This document shows positions 52,097 to 60,488 of a DNA stretch of 64,000 bases, piece after piece; position 1 is the stretch's first letter, and the number at the start of each line of letters is the position of its first letter. The notes beneath the pieces are model-generated. The model was not told the origin of the DNA, made no database searches, and saw only the letters and a list, made by a program, of their open reading frames with translations. Location: positions 124,001-188,000 of the forward strand of contig CBFDCC010000005.1 of the NCBI GenBank assembly GCA_965603205.1, written 5' to 3'. Position numbers and translations under genes: made by a program. The stretch is from Temperatibacter sp965603205 (GTDB lineage: Bacteria; Pseudomonadota; Alphaproteobacteria; Sphingomonadales; Kordiimonadaceae).

Positions 52097-53312
52097 GAGT
52101 TTGGTTGCTCATATCTACGAGAAGCTGTTTTAACTGTAATGCTTTGCTTTGCCAGCTTTGCGATGCGGCAAATTTTCTTCCAGCCGCCGCCATCTGCTGC
52201 GCTAACTTGTCGTCCTTCAGCAGTTTAACAATACTACCAACTATCTCATTAACGTTATAGCCATCAACTAAAAGGCCTGTATCTCCATCCCTAACGGCTT
52301 CAACAGCACCACCCGCCCTACCCGCGATAACGGGCAATCCACAAGCTGAGGCCTCTAGAAACACCATGCCAAAGCCTTCTGTATCGCCATCGGGCATCGT
52401 TCTATTGGGCATAATAAACAAATCGCTGGCTTGCAGGGCATTCCCCATACCTTGATCACTAAGCCGCCCCGTCATGGTAACCGACTGGCTCAGCCTTTTA
52501 TCAGAATCTATGGTAGTTTTTATAGAGTGTGATAGCTCTCCATCCCCAACGATCACTAGTTTACTATCTGGCAGCACATCTAATACAAGCGGCCATGCCT
52601 CTATCAATTTATCAAACCCCTTACGCTCAACTAACCGCCCAACTGAGACAACCAAATGACCATTGGAGGATTGATATTTAGAACGCACGGCACTCACATC
52701 TTCACATCGAGGAAAACGCGAAATATCAACACCATTAGTAATCACGGATATTTTGTGAGAAGGGATATAATATTTATTCACAAGTATATCTTTGGTGAAC
52801 TCACTAACTGCTATAATTTTATCAGCCTTATCTAAAGCTTGTTTACGCAAAGCCATAGCCTTCGTGTTGTAAGCATCTTGCGATACTTCCTCACCATGTA
52901 CATAGATACTATAGGGCAGTCCGGTTTTATTACGTATGGCTTCACCTAACCAACCAAGACTATCAAGCGCACCAATGATGATACAATCGACTTCATCGCG
53001 CGTAGTATAGTCTATAGCGGCTTTTAAAACGCGCTTCTTAATAAAGTAAGATTTAATTTTATGGCGCACACGCCCAAAAAAACTAGGGTTCGGTACTAAA
53101 GGTGGTCTCATCTCAGGTATTCGGTGTATTTTATAAGGAACTTTTGCATCATATGCAGTAATTCCATCTACACTTTCACCGCTCACATAATTGCTAGACG
53201 CAGTTAGCACTGACAATTCATCAGGCATTTCACGCGCCATAGCATCATAAACCGTTTGAGCCCCTCCGATGAGAGGCATATAATGTGTTGTAATGAGCAG
53301 TGCTTTTGTCAC
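52089..53312 (-). CDS. Glycosyltransferase family 4 (GT-B)
   Basis: 407 residues. The N-terminal 'LITTHYMPLIGGAQTVYDAM' is the acceptor-side start, and 'HLVVSVGRLVERKGFDKLIE' and 'TMPDGDTEGFGMVFLEASAC' (E-x7-E motif) mark the donor-binding C-terminal domain. It transfers a nucleotide-activated sugar to a glycan or lipid at the inner membrane. The start is GTG at 53312. Two hairpins lie just upstream. It shares a transcript with the sulfotransferase. Confidence 0.87.
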   Translation of the reverse strand: MTKALLITTHYMPLIGGAQTVYDAMAREMPDELSVLTASSNYVSGESVDGITAYDAKVPYKIHRIPEMRPPLVPNPSFFGRVRHKIKSYFIKKRVLKAAIDYTTRDEVDCIIIGALDSLGWLGEAIRNKTGLPYSIYVHGEEVSQDAYNTKAMALRKQALDKADKIIAVSEFTKDILVNKYYIPSHKISVITNGVDISRFPRCEDVSAVRSKYQSSNGHLVVSVGRLVERKGFDKLIEAWPLVLDVLPDSKLVIVGDGELSHSIKTTIDSDKRLSQSVTMTGRLSDQGMGNALQASDLFIMPNRTMPDGDTEGFGMVFLEASACGLPVIAGRAGGAVEAVRDGDTGLLVDGYNVNEIVGSIVKLLKDDKLAQQMAAAGRKFAASQSWQSKALQLKQLLVDMSNQTHA

Positions 53313-53344
53313 AGTAAACCTGTTGATAGTTTTTGATACTTGTA

Positions 53345-53395
53345 TGAGTGATACGATTGATCGCTCACGTCAAGACAGATATATTGATTATCTGT
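53345..53395. promoter_or_regulatory. Two inverted repeats upstream of the glycosyltransferase gene
   Basis: TGAGTGAT (53345-53352) pairs with ATCGCTCA (53360-53367) with one mismatch, and ACAGATA (53375-53381) pairs perfectly with TATCTGT (53389-53395). On the minus strand they lie in the 5' leader of the glycosyltransferase gene. A TTGACG between them may be a -35 element. They belong to the 390-base gene-free gap 53313-53702. Confidence 0.35.
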
Positions 53396-53401
53396 ATAAA
53401 T

Positions 53402-53426
53402 CAAAAAAACCGACGAAGTTTCCTTC
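53402..53426 (-). repeat. Decayed second copy of the terminator
   Basis: The sequence of an A run followed by CCGACGAAGTTTCCTTC, which also occurs intact in the next hairpin, is repeated here, but the second stem arm is replaced by CCCTC. Only a GAAG-GAAA-CTTC stub can fold on the minus strand. It looks like a tandem duplication that has lost its partner arm. Confidence 0.55.
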
Positions 53427-53442
53427 CCCTCTAATATAAGAC

Positions 53443-53472
53443 AAAAAAAACCGACGAAGTTTCCTTCGTCGG
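53443..53472 (-). terminator. Intrinsic terminator, minus strand, with GAAA tetraloop
   Basis: CCGACGAAG (53451-53459) and CTTCGTCGG (53464-53472) form a perfect 9-bp stem. On the minus strand the loop reads GAAA and is followed by eight T. It closes a minus-strand transcript arriving from above, 230 bases after the sulfatase-like gene. Confidence 0.88.
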
Positions 53473-53600
53473 CTTGAAACTATGAAAATAGCAAGCGTTT
53501 AAATACGTGCCGCCCACTTCCCTCTATCTAATCAGGATTTTAGCAAAATGGCTTAGTAAATCCCATCCTGATCATTCACCAACATTCTAAATATATCTAG
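53443..53600 (-). ncRNA. Candidate small RNA (or structured 3' UTR)
   Basis: The gene-free stretch has two features of a small RNA on the minus strand: it ends in the strong terminator above, and it contains a second inverted repeat, ATCAGGAT (53531-53538) with ATCCTGAT (53565-53572), with GGATTT/AAATCC as an alternative pairing. No ORF longer than about 11 codons with a ribosome site is present. The 5' end was set only roughly, as no clear promoter was found. It could equally be the 3' UTR of the sulfatase-like gene. Confidence 0.35.
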
Positions 53601-53702
53601 AACATCTAATATAACTTTATAAAAAGCACTGTGTAGGATCTAAACTAAAGGCTAATGGGCATACTGAATACCTATAAAAAAGTTAGATTTTGAAATTAAT
53701 TA

Positions 53703-55388
53703 CTACTCTACAGTATCATTTTTTGAAATATTGACCCATTCAGGTTGTGTTCCAAATCGGGTCCAGAATAACTGTAAAAATTTCCCTCGTTGTTCTTCCC
53801 CATTTAATAAATCTGAATTATAATAATTAGATACAGATTGTTCGCTAAAGCCCAGCAGCTTTAAAAGAGTCGGATAAACCTGAAAATGATCTGCACTACC
53901 CTGCCTTGTAATCGCGGCTTGCTGAAATTTATCACGCCAGTGGTCATGACCTGTAATCACCATCATTGGTACGCGGCCTTCACTATTACCTGCCGGCCTA
54001 TTACAGTGGGTGGAGTATCCCTCAGACCCATCATCATGAAAGTTTTGACCATGATCAGATGTATAAATAAAGACAGACTCTTCCATCGTTCTATTTGTTA
54101 GAACGTGATCAAAAAAATAGGCTGTATTCCAGATAATTGCATTCTTATAACTATTCTTGGCCCTTACCCAATAATTATCATCCATGGCATCAATTCGATA
54201 TTGTTTATCATCCTGCATCCCATATAAATTTTGATTAAGGATCGGCTTAAAAGGTTTAAAGTCTGAGGGTACTTTTTCTTGATAGGGTGTATGAGCGCCT
54301 ACCTTATTAACAATTATAAATTTAGGCTGTTCTGCACTATCCAGCTGATCTTTTAGTATAGTTGCCGCCCAAGCATCTGCACGTATAAGCTCAACACCCT
54401 CTGCCATATATGAATAATCTACAAATTGGTTACTGTTGTTGCGGTTTTCTCCGTAGCCATTTCCCATCTGAGCATCGATAAAAACCGTTTGATAACCTGC
54501 TTTTTTAGCCAAGGACCATATAGTCTGATGATAGTCGATCTCTTGCTTATAACTGGTTGGGCGCAAGCCCATTTTTAAAATCAAATTGGAGCCAAAACTG
54601 CAATTTGTTCCAGATGCCGCAACACCGTAACTATGAAGGTACTGACTATATTTACTATTAATCAGGTTTAAGCCTCGACTGTCATTATGGTCTAGATTAA
54701 TATAATCAGCGCTAATGCTCTCATCAATAATCAACACAACATTAGGTCTATCACCCAATTGCTCATTTAATGTAAAGGCTGGCGGTTCCACTTGCCTGAC
54801 CTTATGTAGCAATCGACTTCCCTCTTCAATAGTTAGTACCAAGGCATGGGCGGGTAAACGGTAAATTGCTGATAAATTATGGTCTCCGTAACCTTGCCTA
54901 GTGTATAATATAATCGTTACTATAAATATGGGCGCGAAGAATAATAGAGAGAAAGTCTTAGTGGATAACAAACGTCTACGGGGTTGCTTCTTGTAAACAA
55001 AAAAAGAAAACAAGGTTAAGAAAGCAAAGAAAAGAGCCATAATAACGATTATAGGATATTGACTAAATATTGAGAGTGTATTTGATTTCCCATGCCACAA
55101 TGGCTCGTATGCTAAAACCGTGAATGGCTGAGATACGATAACTGAATAGATATAGAACACACTATTCCCGCAAGCTAAAAGCAGCGCTATAACTAATCTC
55201 TGGCAATATGTCCCTTTAAAATATACAAGCGCTAACAAAATGATAGCAGATAAATTCATTAATAAAACTAAGGTTATGGCTACAGAGCTATCAAGGGTAA
55301 TGACACGACTATAAGATTCTACAATGATCAAAGCATTTAAGCCTAAATAGACTAAATTAGAGATTAGCTCCATTAAATCATTCTTCAT
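53703..55388 (-). CDS. Inner-membrane sulfatase-like / phosphoethanolamine transferase
   Basis: 561 residues. About five transmembrane helices (residues 8-170) are followed by a periplasmic alkaline-phosphatase-fold domain with metal residues in 'VVLIIDESISADYINLDHND', a nucleophile Thr in 'AASGTNCSFGSNLILKMGLR' and 'IYTSDHGQNFHDDGSEGYST'. This pattern fits the EptA/CptA family, which adds phosphoethanolamine to lipid A or glycans, more than true sulfatases, which need a formylglycine Cys in C-x-P-S-R. In the surface-glycan setting with a glycosyltransferase and sulfotransferase it likely modifies the envelope. Confidence 0.8.
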   Translation of the reverse strand: MKNDLMELISNLVYLGLNALIIVESYSRVITLDSSVAITLVLLMNLSAIILLALVYFKGTYCQRLVIALLLACGNSVFYIYSVIVSQPFTVLAYEPLWHGKSNTLSIFSQYPIIVIMALFFAFLTLFSFFVYKKQPRRRLLSTKTFSLLFFAPIFIVTIILYTRQGYGDHNLSAIYRLPAHALVLTIEEGSRLLHKVRQVEPPAFTLNEQLGDRPNVVLIIDESISADYINLDHNDSRGLNLINSKYSQYLHSYGVAASGTNCSFGSNLILKMGLRPTSYKQEIDYHQTIWSLAKKAGYQTVFIDAQMGNGYGENRNNSNQFVDYSYMAEGVELIRADAWAATILKDQLDSAEQPKFIIVNKVGAHTPYQEKVPSDFKPFKPILNQNLYGMQDDKQYRIDAMDDNYWVRAKNSYKNAIIWNTAYFFDHVLTNRTMEESVFIYTSDHGQNFHDDGSEGYSTHCNRPAGNSEGRVPMMVITGHDHWRDKFQQAAITRQGSADHFQVYPTLLKLLGFSEQSVSNYYNSDLLNGEEQRGKFLQLFWTRFGTQPEWVNISKNDTVE

Positions 55389-55536
55389 TTAAGCTCGCAT
55401 TTGTAAAGTGGTTAAATAATAAATATATAGCAGAATAGATTTATTAACCTAATTGGCAAAAGTATGTCTGGCAAGCTGTCATTAGACAGGCTAAAATACC
55501 TCTTAATAAAACTTACAGTAATTAGGATATACTAAT

Positions 55537-55776
55537 ATGGCTATGACCCAAGAAGATTTAGAGCAAATGATTAAAGATGGTTTGCCTGGATGCGATGTTA
55601 AAATAGAGGACTTACGCGGCGACGGTGATCACTATGCCGCTCATGTAGTACATGGAGATTTCGCTGGAAAATCGCGCGTACAACAGCATCAAATGGTCTA
55701 TAAAGCCCTAAAAGGCAAAATGGGTGGTGAATTACACGCTTTGGCCTTGACAACGAACGCACCTGATACCATTTAG
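55537..55776 (+). CDS. bolA: BolA-family protein
   Basis: 79 residues. 'EDLEQMIKDGLPGCDVKIED', the invariant His in 'DGDHYAAHVVHGDFAGKSRV' and 'QQHQMVYKALKGKMGGELHA' match BolA/IbaG. It works with a monothiol glutaredoxin in iron-sulfur handling. grxD follows 36 bases on, as in most alphaproteobacteria, where purL normally precedes both. The ATG has an AGGAT site. Confidence 0.92.
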   Translation: MAMTQEDLEQMIKDGLPGCDVKIEDLRGDGDHYAAHVVHGDFAGKSRVQQHQMVYKALKGKMGGELHALALTTNAPDTI

Positions 55777-55812
55777 TAACTAAATCATACTCAAAATATA
55801 GGAATTAAGTAA

Positions 55813-56145
55813 ATGAGTGACAATCCAACATTTGATCGTATCAAAGAATACGTGGGAAAAGATGACGTTGTTTTATTTATGAAGGGTAACCCAACCTTCC
55901 CGCAGTGCGGTTTCTCATCAGTGGTTACACAGGTCTTAACACACCTAAATGTGCCATTTGAAACATATAATGTATTAGAAGATATGGACATCCGCGAAGG
56001 CATTAAGGCTTATTCAGATTGGCCTACAATTCCTCAGCTATATGTCAAAGGTGAATTTGTTGGTGGCTGCGACATTATTAAAGAAATGTTTGAAGCTGGC
56101 GAATTACAGCAATTAATGACCGATCAGGGTGTCGCTCAAAAATAA
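55813..56145 (+). CDS. grxD: Monothiol glutaredoxin (Grx4/GrxD)
   Basis: 110 residues. The C-G-F-S active site is at 32-35 in 'MKGNPTFPQCGFSSVVTQVL', and 'SDWPTIPQLYVKGEFVGGCD' binds glutathione. It carries and transfers 2Fe-2S clusters, together with BolA. It ends at a terminator shared with the convergent methyltransferase. Confidence 0.95.
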   Translation: MSDNPTFDRIKEYVGKDDVVLFMKGNPTFPQCGFSSVVTQVLTHLNVPFETYNVLEDMDIREGIKAYSDWPTIPQLYVKGEFVGGCDIIKEMFEAGELQQLMTDQGVAQK

Positions 56146-56163
56146 ACCTATCTATGCGATATT

Positions 56164-56200
56164 AAAGGCGGTGATCTAATGTGATGTTAGCACCGCCTTT
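56164..56200. terminator. Bidirectional terminator between grxD and the exported methyltransferase
   Basis: AAAGGCGGTG (56164-56173) and CACCGCCTTT (56191-56200) form a perfect 10-bp stem with a 17-base loop and flanking A/T runs. Confidence 0.85.
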
Positions 56201-56203
56201 TTA

Positions 56204-56971
56204 TTATTCTTTGATAAACTTATAAACAAAACGATCCGTATTAAACCTAAAGCCTTGCCTAAAGGGCATCAGATTTGGATCATCTTCTGCATTTGCTAGC
56301 ATTTTACCTTCTGCAGCTAGTTTAAAACCTACCGCTTCCATCTGAGCTTTTACCACACTAGGCTGAATACGGTGCAAAGTACCACGCTTAGCTGCATCAT
56401 CCCCTTCAGCACCCACATGATCAATAATCACATACACCCCTCCTGGCTTAAGCGCGTCATAGATTGATTTATTAATGGCATTAATATCCTCACTCTGCGG
56501 CCGTGCGGCGTGTTCCATCCAATAATCATGATAGCCTAATGCTTGAAATGCTACATCTAAGCTCATAGCTGGAACAGTAGTAAGTTCTTCTTGCCCCGTG
56601 TGAAGATGTACAGCGTTATGCAGGCGCCCTTCAAAACGTTGTGGTACGGTCTCTTTTATATAAGACCAATAAACAGCGCCATTATGGACATAAACCTTGC
56701 CTTTTTTACCCACAACATGGGATATTAACTCTGAATAATAACCACCCGCAGCGTTTAAATCTATGACAGTCATCCCTTGTCGCACACCCGCAAACTCAAG
56801 AATTTCAGCCGGTTTTCTTAAAGGGTCTAGTTTACGGTCTGCCTCAGACCGTGCAGCATTAGCAACTGCCTTATCTATATTTAAATCCTCAGAAAAAACT
56901 TTAGACGACACGCCTAAATAAATACTCGATACTATTGTTGCAGTTAAGACAGCATTAAAATATCTATTCAT
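56204..56971 (-). CDS. Exported class I methyltransferase-like protein
   Basis: 255 residues. A signal peptide (residues 1-27) precedes a Rossmann methyltransferase-like domain with 'GMTVIDLNAAGGYYSELISH' at the SAM loop (typical VLDLGAGGGYYT), 'LDVAFQALGYHDYW' and 'ALKPGGVYVIIDHVGAE'. An exported methyltransferase-fold protein is odd, as SAM is not expected in the periplasm. Such proteins with signal peptides recur in alphaproteobacteria without a proven role. The ATG has an AGGAG site. Confidence 0.8.
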   Translation of the reverse strand: MNRYFNAVLTATIVSSIYLGVSSKVFSEDLNIDKAVANAARSEADRKLDPLRKPAEILEFAGVRQGMTVIDLNAAGGYYSELISHVVGKKGKVYVHNGAVYWSYIKETVPQRFEGRLHNAVHLHTGQEELTTVPAMSLDVAFQALGYHDYWMEHAARPQSEDINAINKSIYDALKPGGVYVIIDHVGAEGDDAAKRGTLHRIQPSVVKAQMEAVGFKLAAEGKMLANAEDDPNLMPFRQGFRFNTDRFVYKFIKE

Positions 56972-57054
56972 TATTGATCTCCTAAGAGTTTTACGCCTAA
57001 CAATATTAATCTATCATATCATCACAGTTTCAGTATTTTCTACTATAAAGGAAT

Positions 57055-57393
57055 TTACTCTGCAGCGATTTTATGACCAGTTTGCGATGTCACCCATTGT
57101 AGATATGCCTCATTACCACCATCAATAGGCAATGTTGTAATGCAAGGAACTTCAAGACTATGCATTTCTTTAATGACTTGAGTAACCACATCAACCTTGT
57201 CTCTTGTTGTGACCATCAAAGCTACACTTTCGCTCTCGAGACGTACCATGTCACCCATTTTATAAATAGATTGGCCCGCGGGTATAATGTTAGAACAAGC
57301 CACTAAATCACGAGAAACCAATGTGGTACTAATGCGTGATGCGTCTTCCATATTAGGAAAGGTTACAAAAACAGTGACGATATTATTGCTCAT
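57055..57393 (-). CDS. cutA: Divalent cation tolerance protein CutA
   Basis: 112 residues. 'VFVTFPNMEDASRISTTLVS' and 'RDLVACSNIIPAGQSIYKMG' contain the family's trimer core. 'ALMVTTRDKVDVVTQVIKEM' and 'HSLEVPCITTLPIDGGNEAY' end the domain. CutA trimers bind copper and are linked to metal tolerance, though the mechanism is unclear. It follows ctaA by 22 bases, so the two are likely co-transcribed. Confidence 0.93.
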   Translation of the reverse strand: MSNNIVTVFVTFPNMEDASRISTTLVSRDLVACSNIIPAGQSIYKMGDMVRLESESVALMVTTRDKVDVVTQVIKEMHSLEVPCITTLPIDGGNEAYLQWVTSQTGHKIAAE

Positions 57394-57415
57394 AGTTAAT
57401 CCCTTAATTTGATTA

Positions 57416-58450
57416 CTAAGCTGCTGTATTTTTTCGCTGTATATGCAGCAAATAAACTACCCAAGCTAATACAACAACGCCCCCACCTTGATGATACGTT
57501 CCCCAATCGACAGGCACGTTCTTTAGTAACATCACTATACCAATAAATACTTGCAATGTAACTAACATCACCCCCAAAGCGGTTGTTTTTTTCACATTAT
57601 GGGCTGTATTACGCCTAGATTTAATAAATAATAGCCCCACCAGTACCAATAAAACATAGGCCCCTATCCTATGGTCAAACTGAGTTGTGACAGCATTATC
57701 TAGTAGATTTCTCCAAACTGGTTGCATGTTCCATAAATAAGGAGGGATAAAAGTCTCTCCCATTAATGGCCAAGTATTAAATATATGACCAGCCTTTAAC
57801 CCCGCGACTAATGCCCCCATAATTAATTGCAGAACGACCACAAATGCTAGAGCATGACTTAAAGCAACAACGCTTTTAGTTCGCTCCACTGGTTTAGGGT
57901 TTAAAAGATCAAGAGCTGTCCAAAGAAGCGCTGCAAATATAAATAAGGCGAGCATCAAATGCGCAGTTAAGCGGTAATGACTAACCGCAGGTTCGTCCAC
58001 TAAGCCTGACATAACCATATACCAACCCAGAAGGCCCTGAGAGCCACCAAGTATAAATAAAGTCAGTAGTTTAGGTTTATATCCTACTGGGACCATGCCC
58101 TTGATCCAAAAGAAGATTAAAGGCAGTGCAAAGGCAAGGCCTATAACGCGACCAAGTAACCGATGTCCCCATTCCCAATAGAATATTCCTTTAAATTCAT
58201 CAACACTCATACCATGATTTTTAAGTTTATATTCAGGGCTTAGTTTATAATTTGAAAACTCGGTCGCCCATTCAGTATCAGTTATTGGCGGAACCACACC
58301 AGTTACAGGATTCCAGTTAACCATTGATAGGCCAGATTCGGTCAAGCGAGTCGCACCACCAACAATAACCATCGCAAAAACAAGAAATGCCATAGCCAAT
58401 AACCAATATGCGATAGTGCGTCTATTCTTATTATTCGTTTGAAATTTCAT
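57416..58450 (-). CDS. ctaA: Heme A synthase (COX15/CtaA)
   Basis: 344 residues with eight transmembrane segments. 'VIVGGATRLTESGLSMVNWN', heme-ligand histidines in 'FYWEWGHRLLGRVIGLAFAL', 'AVSHYRLTAHLMLALFIF' and 'TTQFDHRIGAYVLLVL' follow the alphaproteobacterial COX15 type. It oxidises the heme O methyl group to heme A for aa3 oxidases, a mark of aerobic respiration. It is divergent from the truncated hemoglobin. Confidence 0.93.
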   Translation of the reverse strand: MKFQTNNKNRRTIAYWLLAMAFLVFAMVIVGGATRLTESGLSMVNWNPVTGVVPPITDTEWATEFSNYKLSPEYKLKNHGMSVDEFKGIFYWEWGHRLLGRVIGLAFALPLIFFWIKGMVPVGYKPKLLTLFILGGSQGLLGWYMVMSGLVDEPAVSHYRLTAHLMLALFIFAALLWTALDLLNPKPVERTKSVVALSHALAFVVVLQLIMGALVAGLKAGHIFNTWPLMGETFIPPYLWNMQPVWRNLLDNAVTTQFDHRIGAYVLLVLVGLLFIKSRRNTAHNVKKTTALGVMLVTLQVFIGIVMLLKNVPVDWGTYHQGGGVVVLAWVVYLLHIQRKNTAA

Positions 58451-58540
58451 ATACTTTGCTAACCTTTAAACGCTTGTAAATCAAGAAAAGAAAGGGCATA
58501 TTCCCCTAGGAAGCGTCATTTTAATGAAGGAAGATATAAT

Positions 58541-58897
58541 ATGAGCACTATTTTTGAACGTATTGGCGGCGCTGATGCCGTGAATGCAGCCATTGATATT
58601 TTTTATAAAAAAGTACTAGCTGATAAAACTATTAATACCTATTTTACTAATGTAGACATGGCAGCTCAAGCCGCCAAGCAGAAGAAATTCTTCACTGTGT
58701 TGTTTAAAGGTGAAGCAGCTGATGCTGCTGACTATATGCGTAAAGCGCACAAAGGAATGGGCATAACAGAAGGTCAATTTATGGCTGTCGCTGGACACCT
58801 AAATTCAACACTGAATGATCTAAATGTTCCTGACGACCTAACGGGTGAAATAATGGGCGCAGCGGCAAGTCTGCTTGACCCTATTCTAGATAGATAA
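58541..58897 (+). CDS. Group 1 truncated hemoglobin
   Basis: 118 residues. The proximal heme ligand is His70 in 'MRKAHKGMGITEGQF', preceded by the usual 'TIFERIGGADAVNAAIDIFY' start. The family binds O2 or NO and often detoxifies NO. It is divergent from ctaA and ends in a strong terminator. The ATG has an AGGAA site. Regulation is not evident. Confidence 0.9.
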   Translation: MSTIFERIGGADAVNAAIDIFYKKVLADKTINTYFTNVDMAAQAAKQKKFFTVLFKGEAADAADYMRKAHKGMGITEGQFMAVAGHLNSTLNDLNVPDDLTGEIMGAAASLLDPILDR

Positions 58898-58915
58898 CCC
58901 CTGTCACTATTTACA

Positions 58916-58955
58916 AAAAAGGCTGCAGTGATTTAACACACTGCAGCCTTTTTTT
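58916..58955. terminator. Terminator between truncated hemoglobin and der
   Basis: GGCTGCAGTG (58921-58930) and CACTGCAGCC (58939-58948) form a perfect 10-bp stem with an 8-base loop. An A run precedes and a T run follows, so it can serve both convergent genes. Confidence 0.92.
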
Positions 58956-58973
58956 ATACCTAATTTTAAAGCA

Positions 58974-60455
58974 TTAAGACGTAGACCAAGTCTTACCACG
59001 CTTACTTTTTCTCTCTTGCTTACGGCGCCCCTCATATGGATTCTTACTCTGCTTATAAGAAAAACGAATTGGCACGCCTGGTAGATTAAAGTCGTGACGC
59101 AACTCATTACAAAGATAGCGCTTATAGCTTTCTGGAATATCGTCCGAACGATTACAAAACAACAAGAATGTAGGCGGACGGGCCTTGATCTGAGCACCAA
59201 AACGGATCTTAGCACGACGACCATGTGTACTTGGGATTGGGTGCTTATCCATTGTTAGACTAAGCCACTCGTTAAAGCGCGACGTTGGTACGCGTGCGTT
59301 CCACATATCATAGGCTTCCACAACGGCAGGCATCAACAGTTGAACACCCTTACCTGTTAGCGCCGAGAACTGTATAATCTTTACGCCTTTGAGTTGCGGA
59401 AAAGACCTAGTTAGCGTGTCAGCAAGGTGGCGTTTAGTGGCCAAACGATCCGCAACAGAATCCCATTTATTTAGAGCAATCACCAGTGCGCGCCCCTCAT
59501 TAACGCAATGCTCTGCGATTTTCAAATCCTGTTTTTCAAAACCACGCTCAGCGTCTAATAAAAGCACAACAACCTCAGCAAACTGAACGGCTCGTAAAGT
59601 ATCGCTAGCTGATAGCTTTTCTAACTTATTATCTATCTTAGCTTTTTTGCGAAGCCCTGCTGTATCGAACAAGCGAATGGGCCTGCCCTCATAATCCCAG
59701 TCAACACCAATACTATCACGTGTTAGACCTGCTTCTGGTCCTGTAATCATGCGTTCGTCTTCTAGAAGATAGTTTATGAGCGTTGACTTGCCCGCATTTG
59801 GACGCCCAACGATTGCAAGGCGCATATGTTTGGTTGGATCCTCGTCTTCTTCTTTTTCCTCGAAATCAAACTCAAGATCACCTTCTTGTAGGTCCTCGTC
59901 TTCGACAGATTTTTTGCGCCGCGCCTCTTCTTCTTCTTCAGCGTAGGGATCAATGCCAATCTCTCTTAGCTTTTCAACAATAGCACCATAAAGCTCGGCT
60001 AGTCCTTGACCATGCTCGGCTGAGAAAACAATAGGCTCACCAAGGCCAAGGCCAAAGGATTCGTATATGCCGTCTATTGATTTATTGCTCTCGCATTTAT
60101 TAGCAATGAGAATAACAGGCGTGTCACCACGACGTAGCCAAGCAGCAAAATGCTCATCAACAGGTGTGACGCCCAGACGGGCATCATATACCATCAAGGC
60201 AACGTCAGCCTCATCTAATCCTGATTGTGTTTGTGCGCGCATACGACCAGATAATGACTCTGCGTCACCTTCTTCTAGCCCTGCTGTATCAAACAATTTA
60301 AAACGAAGGTCAGATAGACGGCCTAGACCTTCCCGACGGTCACGGGTAACGCCTGGTGTATCGTCAACGATAGCCAAACGCTTTCCAACCAGACGATTGA
60401 AAAGCGTAGACTTACCCACATTGGGGCGGCCAAGAATGGCGAGTGTAAAACTCAT
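58974..60455 (-). CDS. der: GTPase Der (EngA)
   Basis: 493 residues with the tandem GTPase domains unique to Der: first P-loop 'LGRPNVGKSTLFNRLVGKRL', second 'IVGRPNAGKSTLINYLLEDE', each with a D-T-A-G-L switch and an N-K-x-D/N-K-C motif. An acidic insert of about 30 residues (E/D-rich, about 170-205) separates the domains. The KH-like C-terminus is 'FNLPGVPIRFSYKQSKNPY'. It is essential for 50S assembly. It is followed upstream by bamB, as in many proteobacteria. Confidence 0.95.
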   Translation of the reverse strand: MSFTLAILGRPNVGKSTLFNRLVGKRLAIVDDTPGVTRDRREGLGRLSDLRFKLFDTAGLEEGDAESLSGRMRAQTQSGLDEADVALMVYDARLGVTPVDEHFAAWLRRGDTPVILIANKCESNKSIDGIYESFGLGLGEPIVFSAEHGQGLAELYGAIVEKLREIGIDPYAEEEEEARRKKSVEDEDLQEGDLEFDFEEKEEDEDPTKHMRLAIVGRPNAGKSTLINYLLEDERMITGPEAGLTRDSIGVDWDYEGRPIRLFDTAGLRKKAKIDNKLEKLSASDTLRAVQFAEVVVLLLDAERGFEKQDLKIAEHCVNEGRALVIALNKWDSVADRLATKRHLADTLTRSFPQLKGVKIIQFSALTGKGVQLLMPAVVEAYDMWNARVPTSRFNEWLSLTMDKHPIPSTHGRRAKIRFGAQIKARPPTFLLFCNRSDDIPESYKRYLCNELRHDFNLPGVPIRFSYKQSKNPYEGRRKQERKSKRGKTWSTS

Positions 60456-60488
60456 AATATTTTCTTCTTATTAGATAACTTACCGCCA

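Noticed and set aside
53473..53702. Short peptides in the gap below the sulfatase-like gene (for example an 11-codon frame)
   Set aside because: All are too short, lack good ribosome sites or run into the terminator. A structured RNA or 3' UTR fits better.
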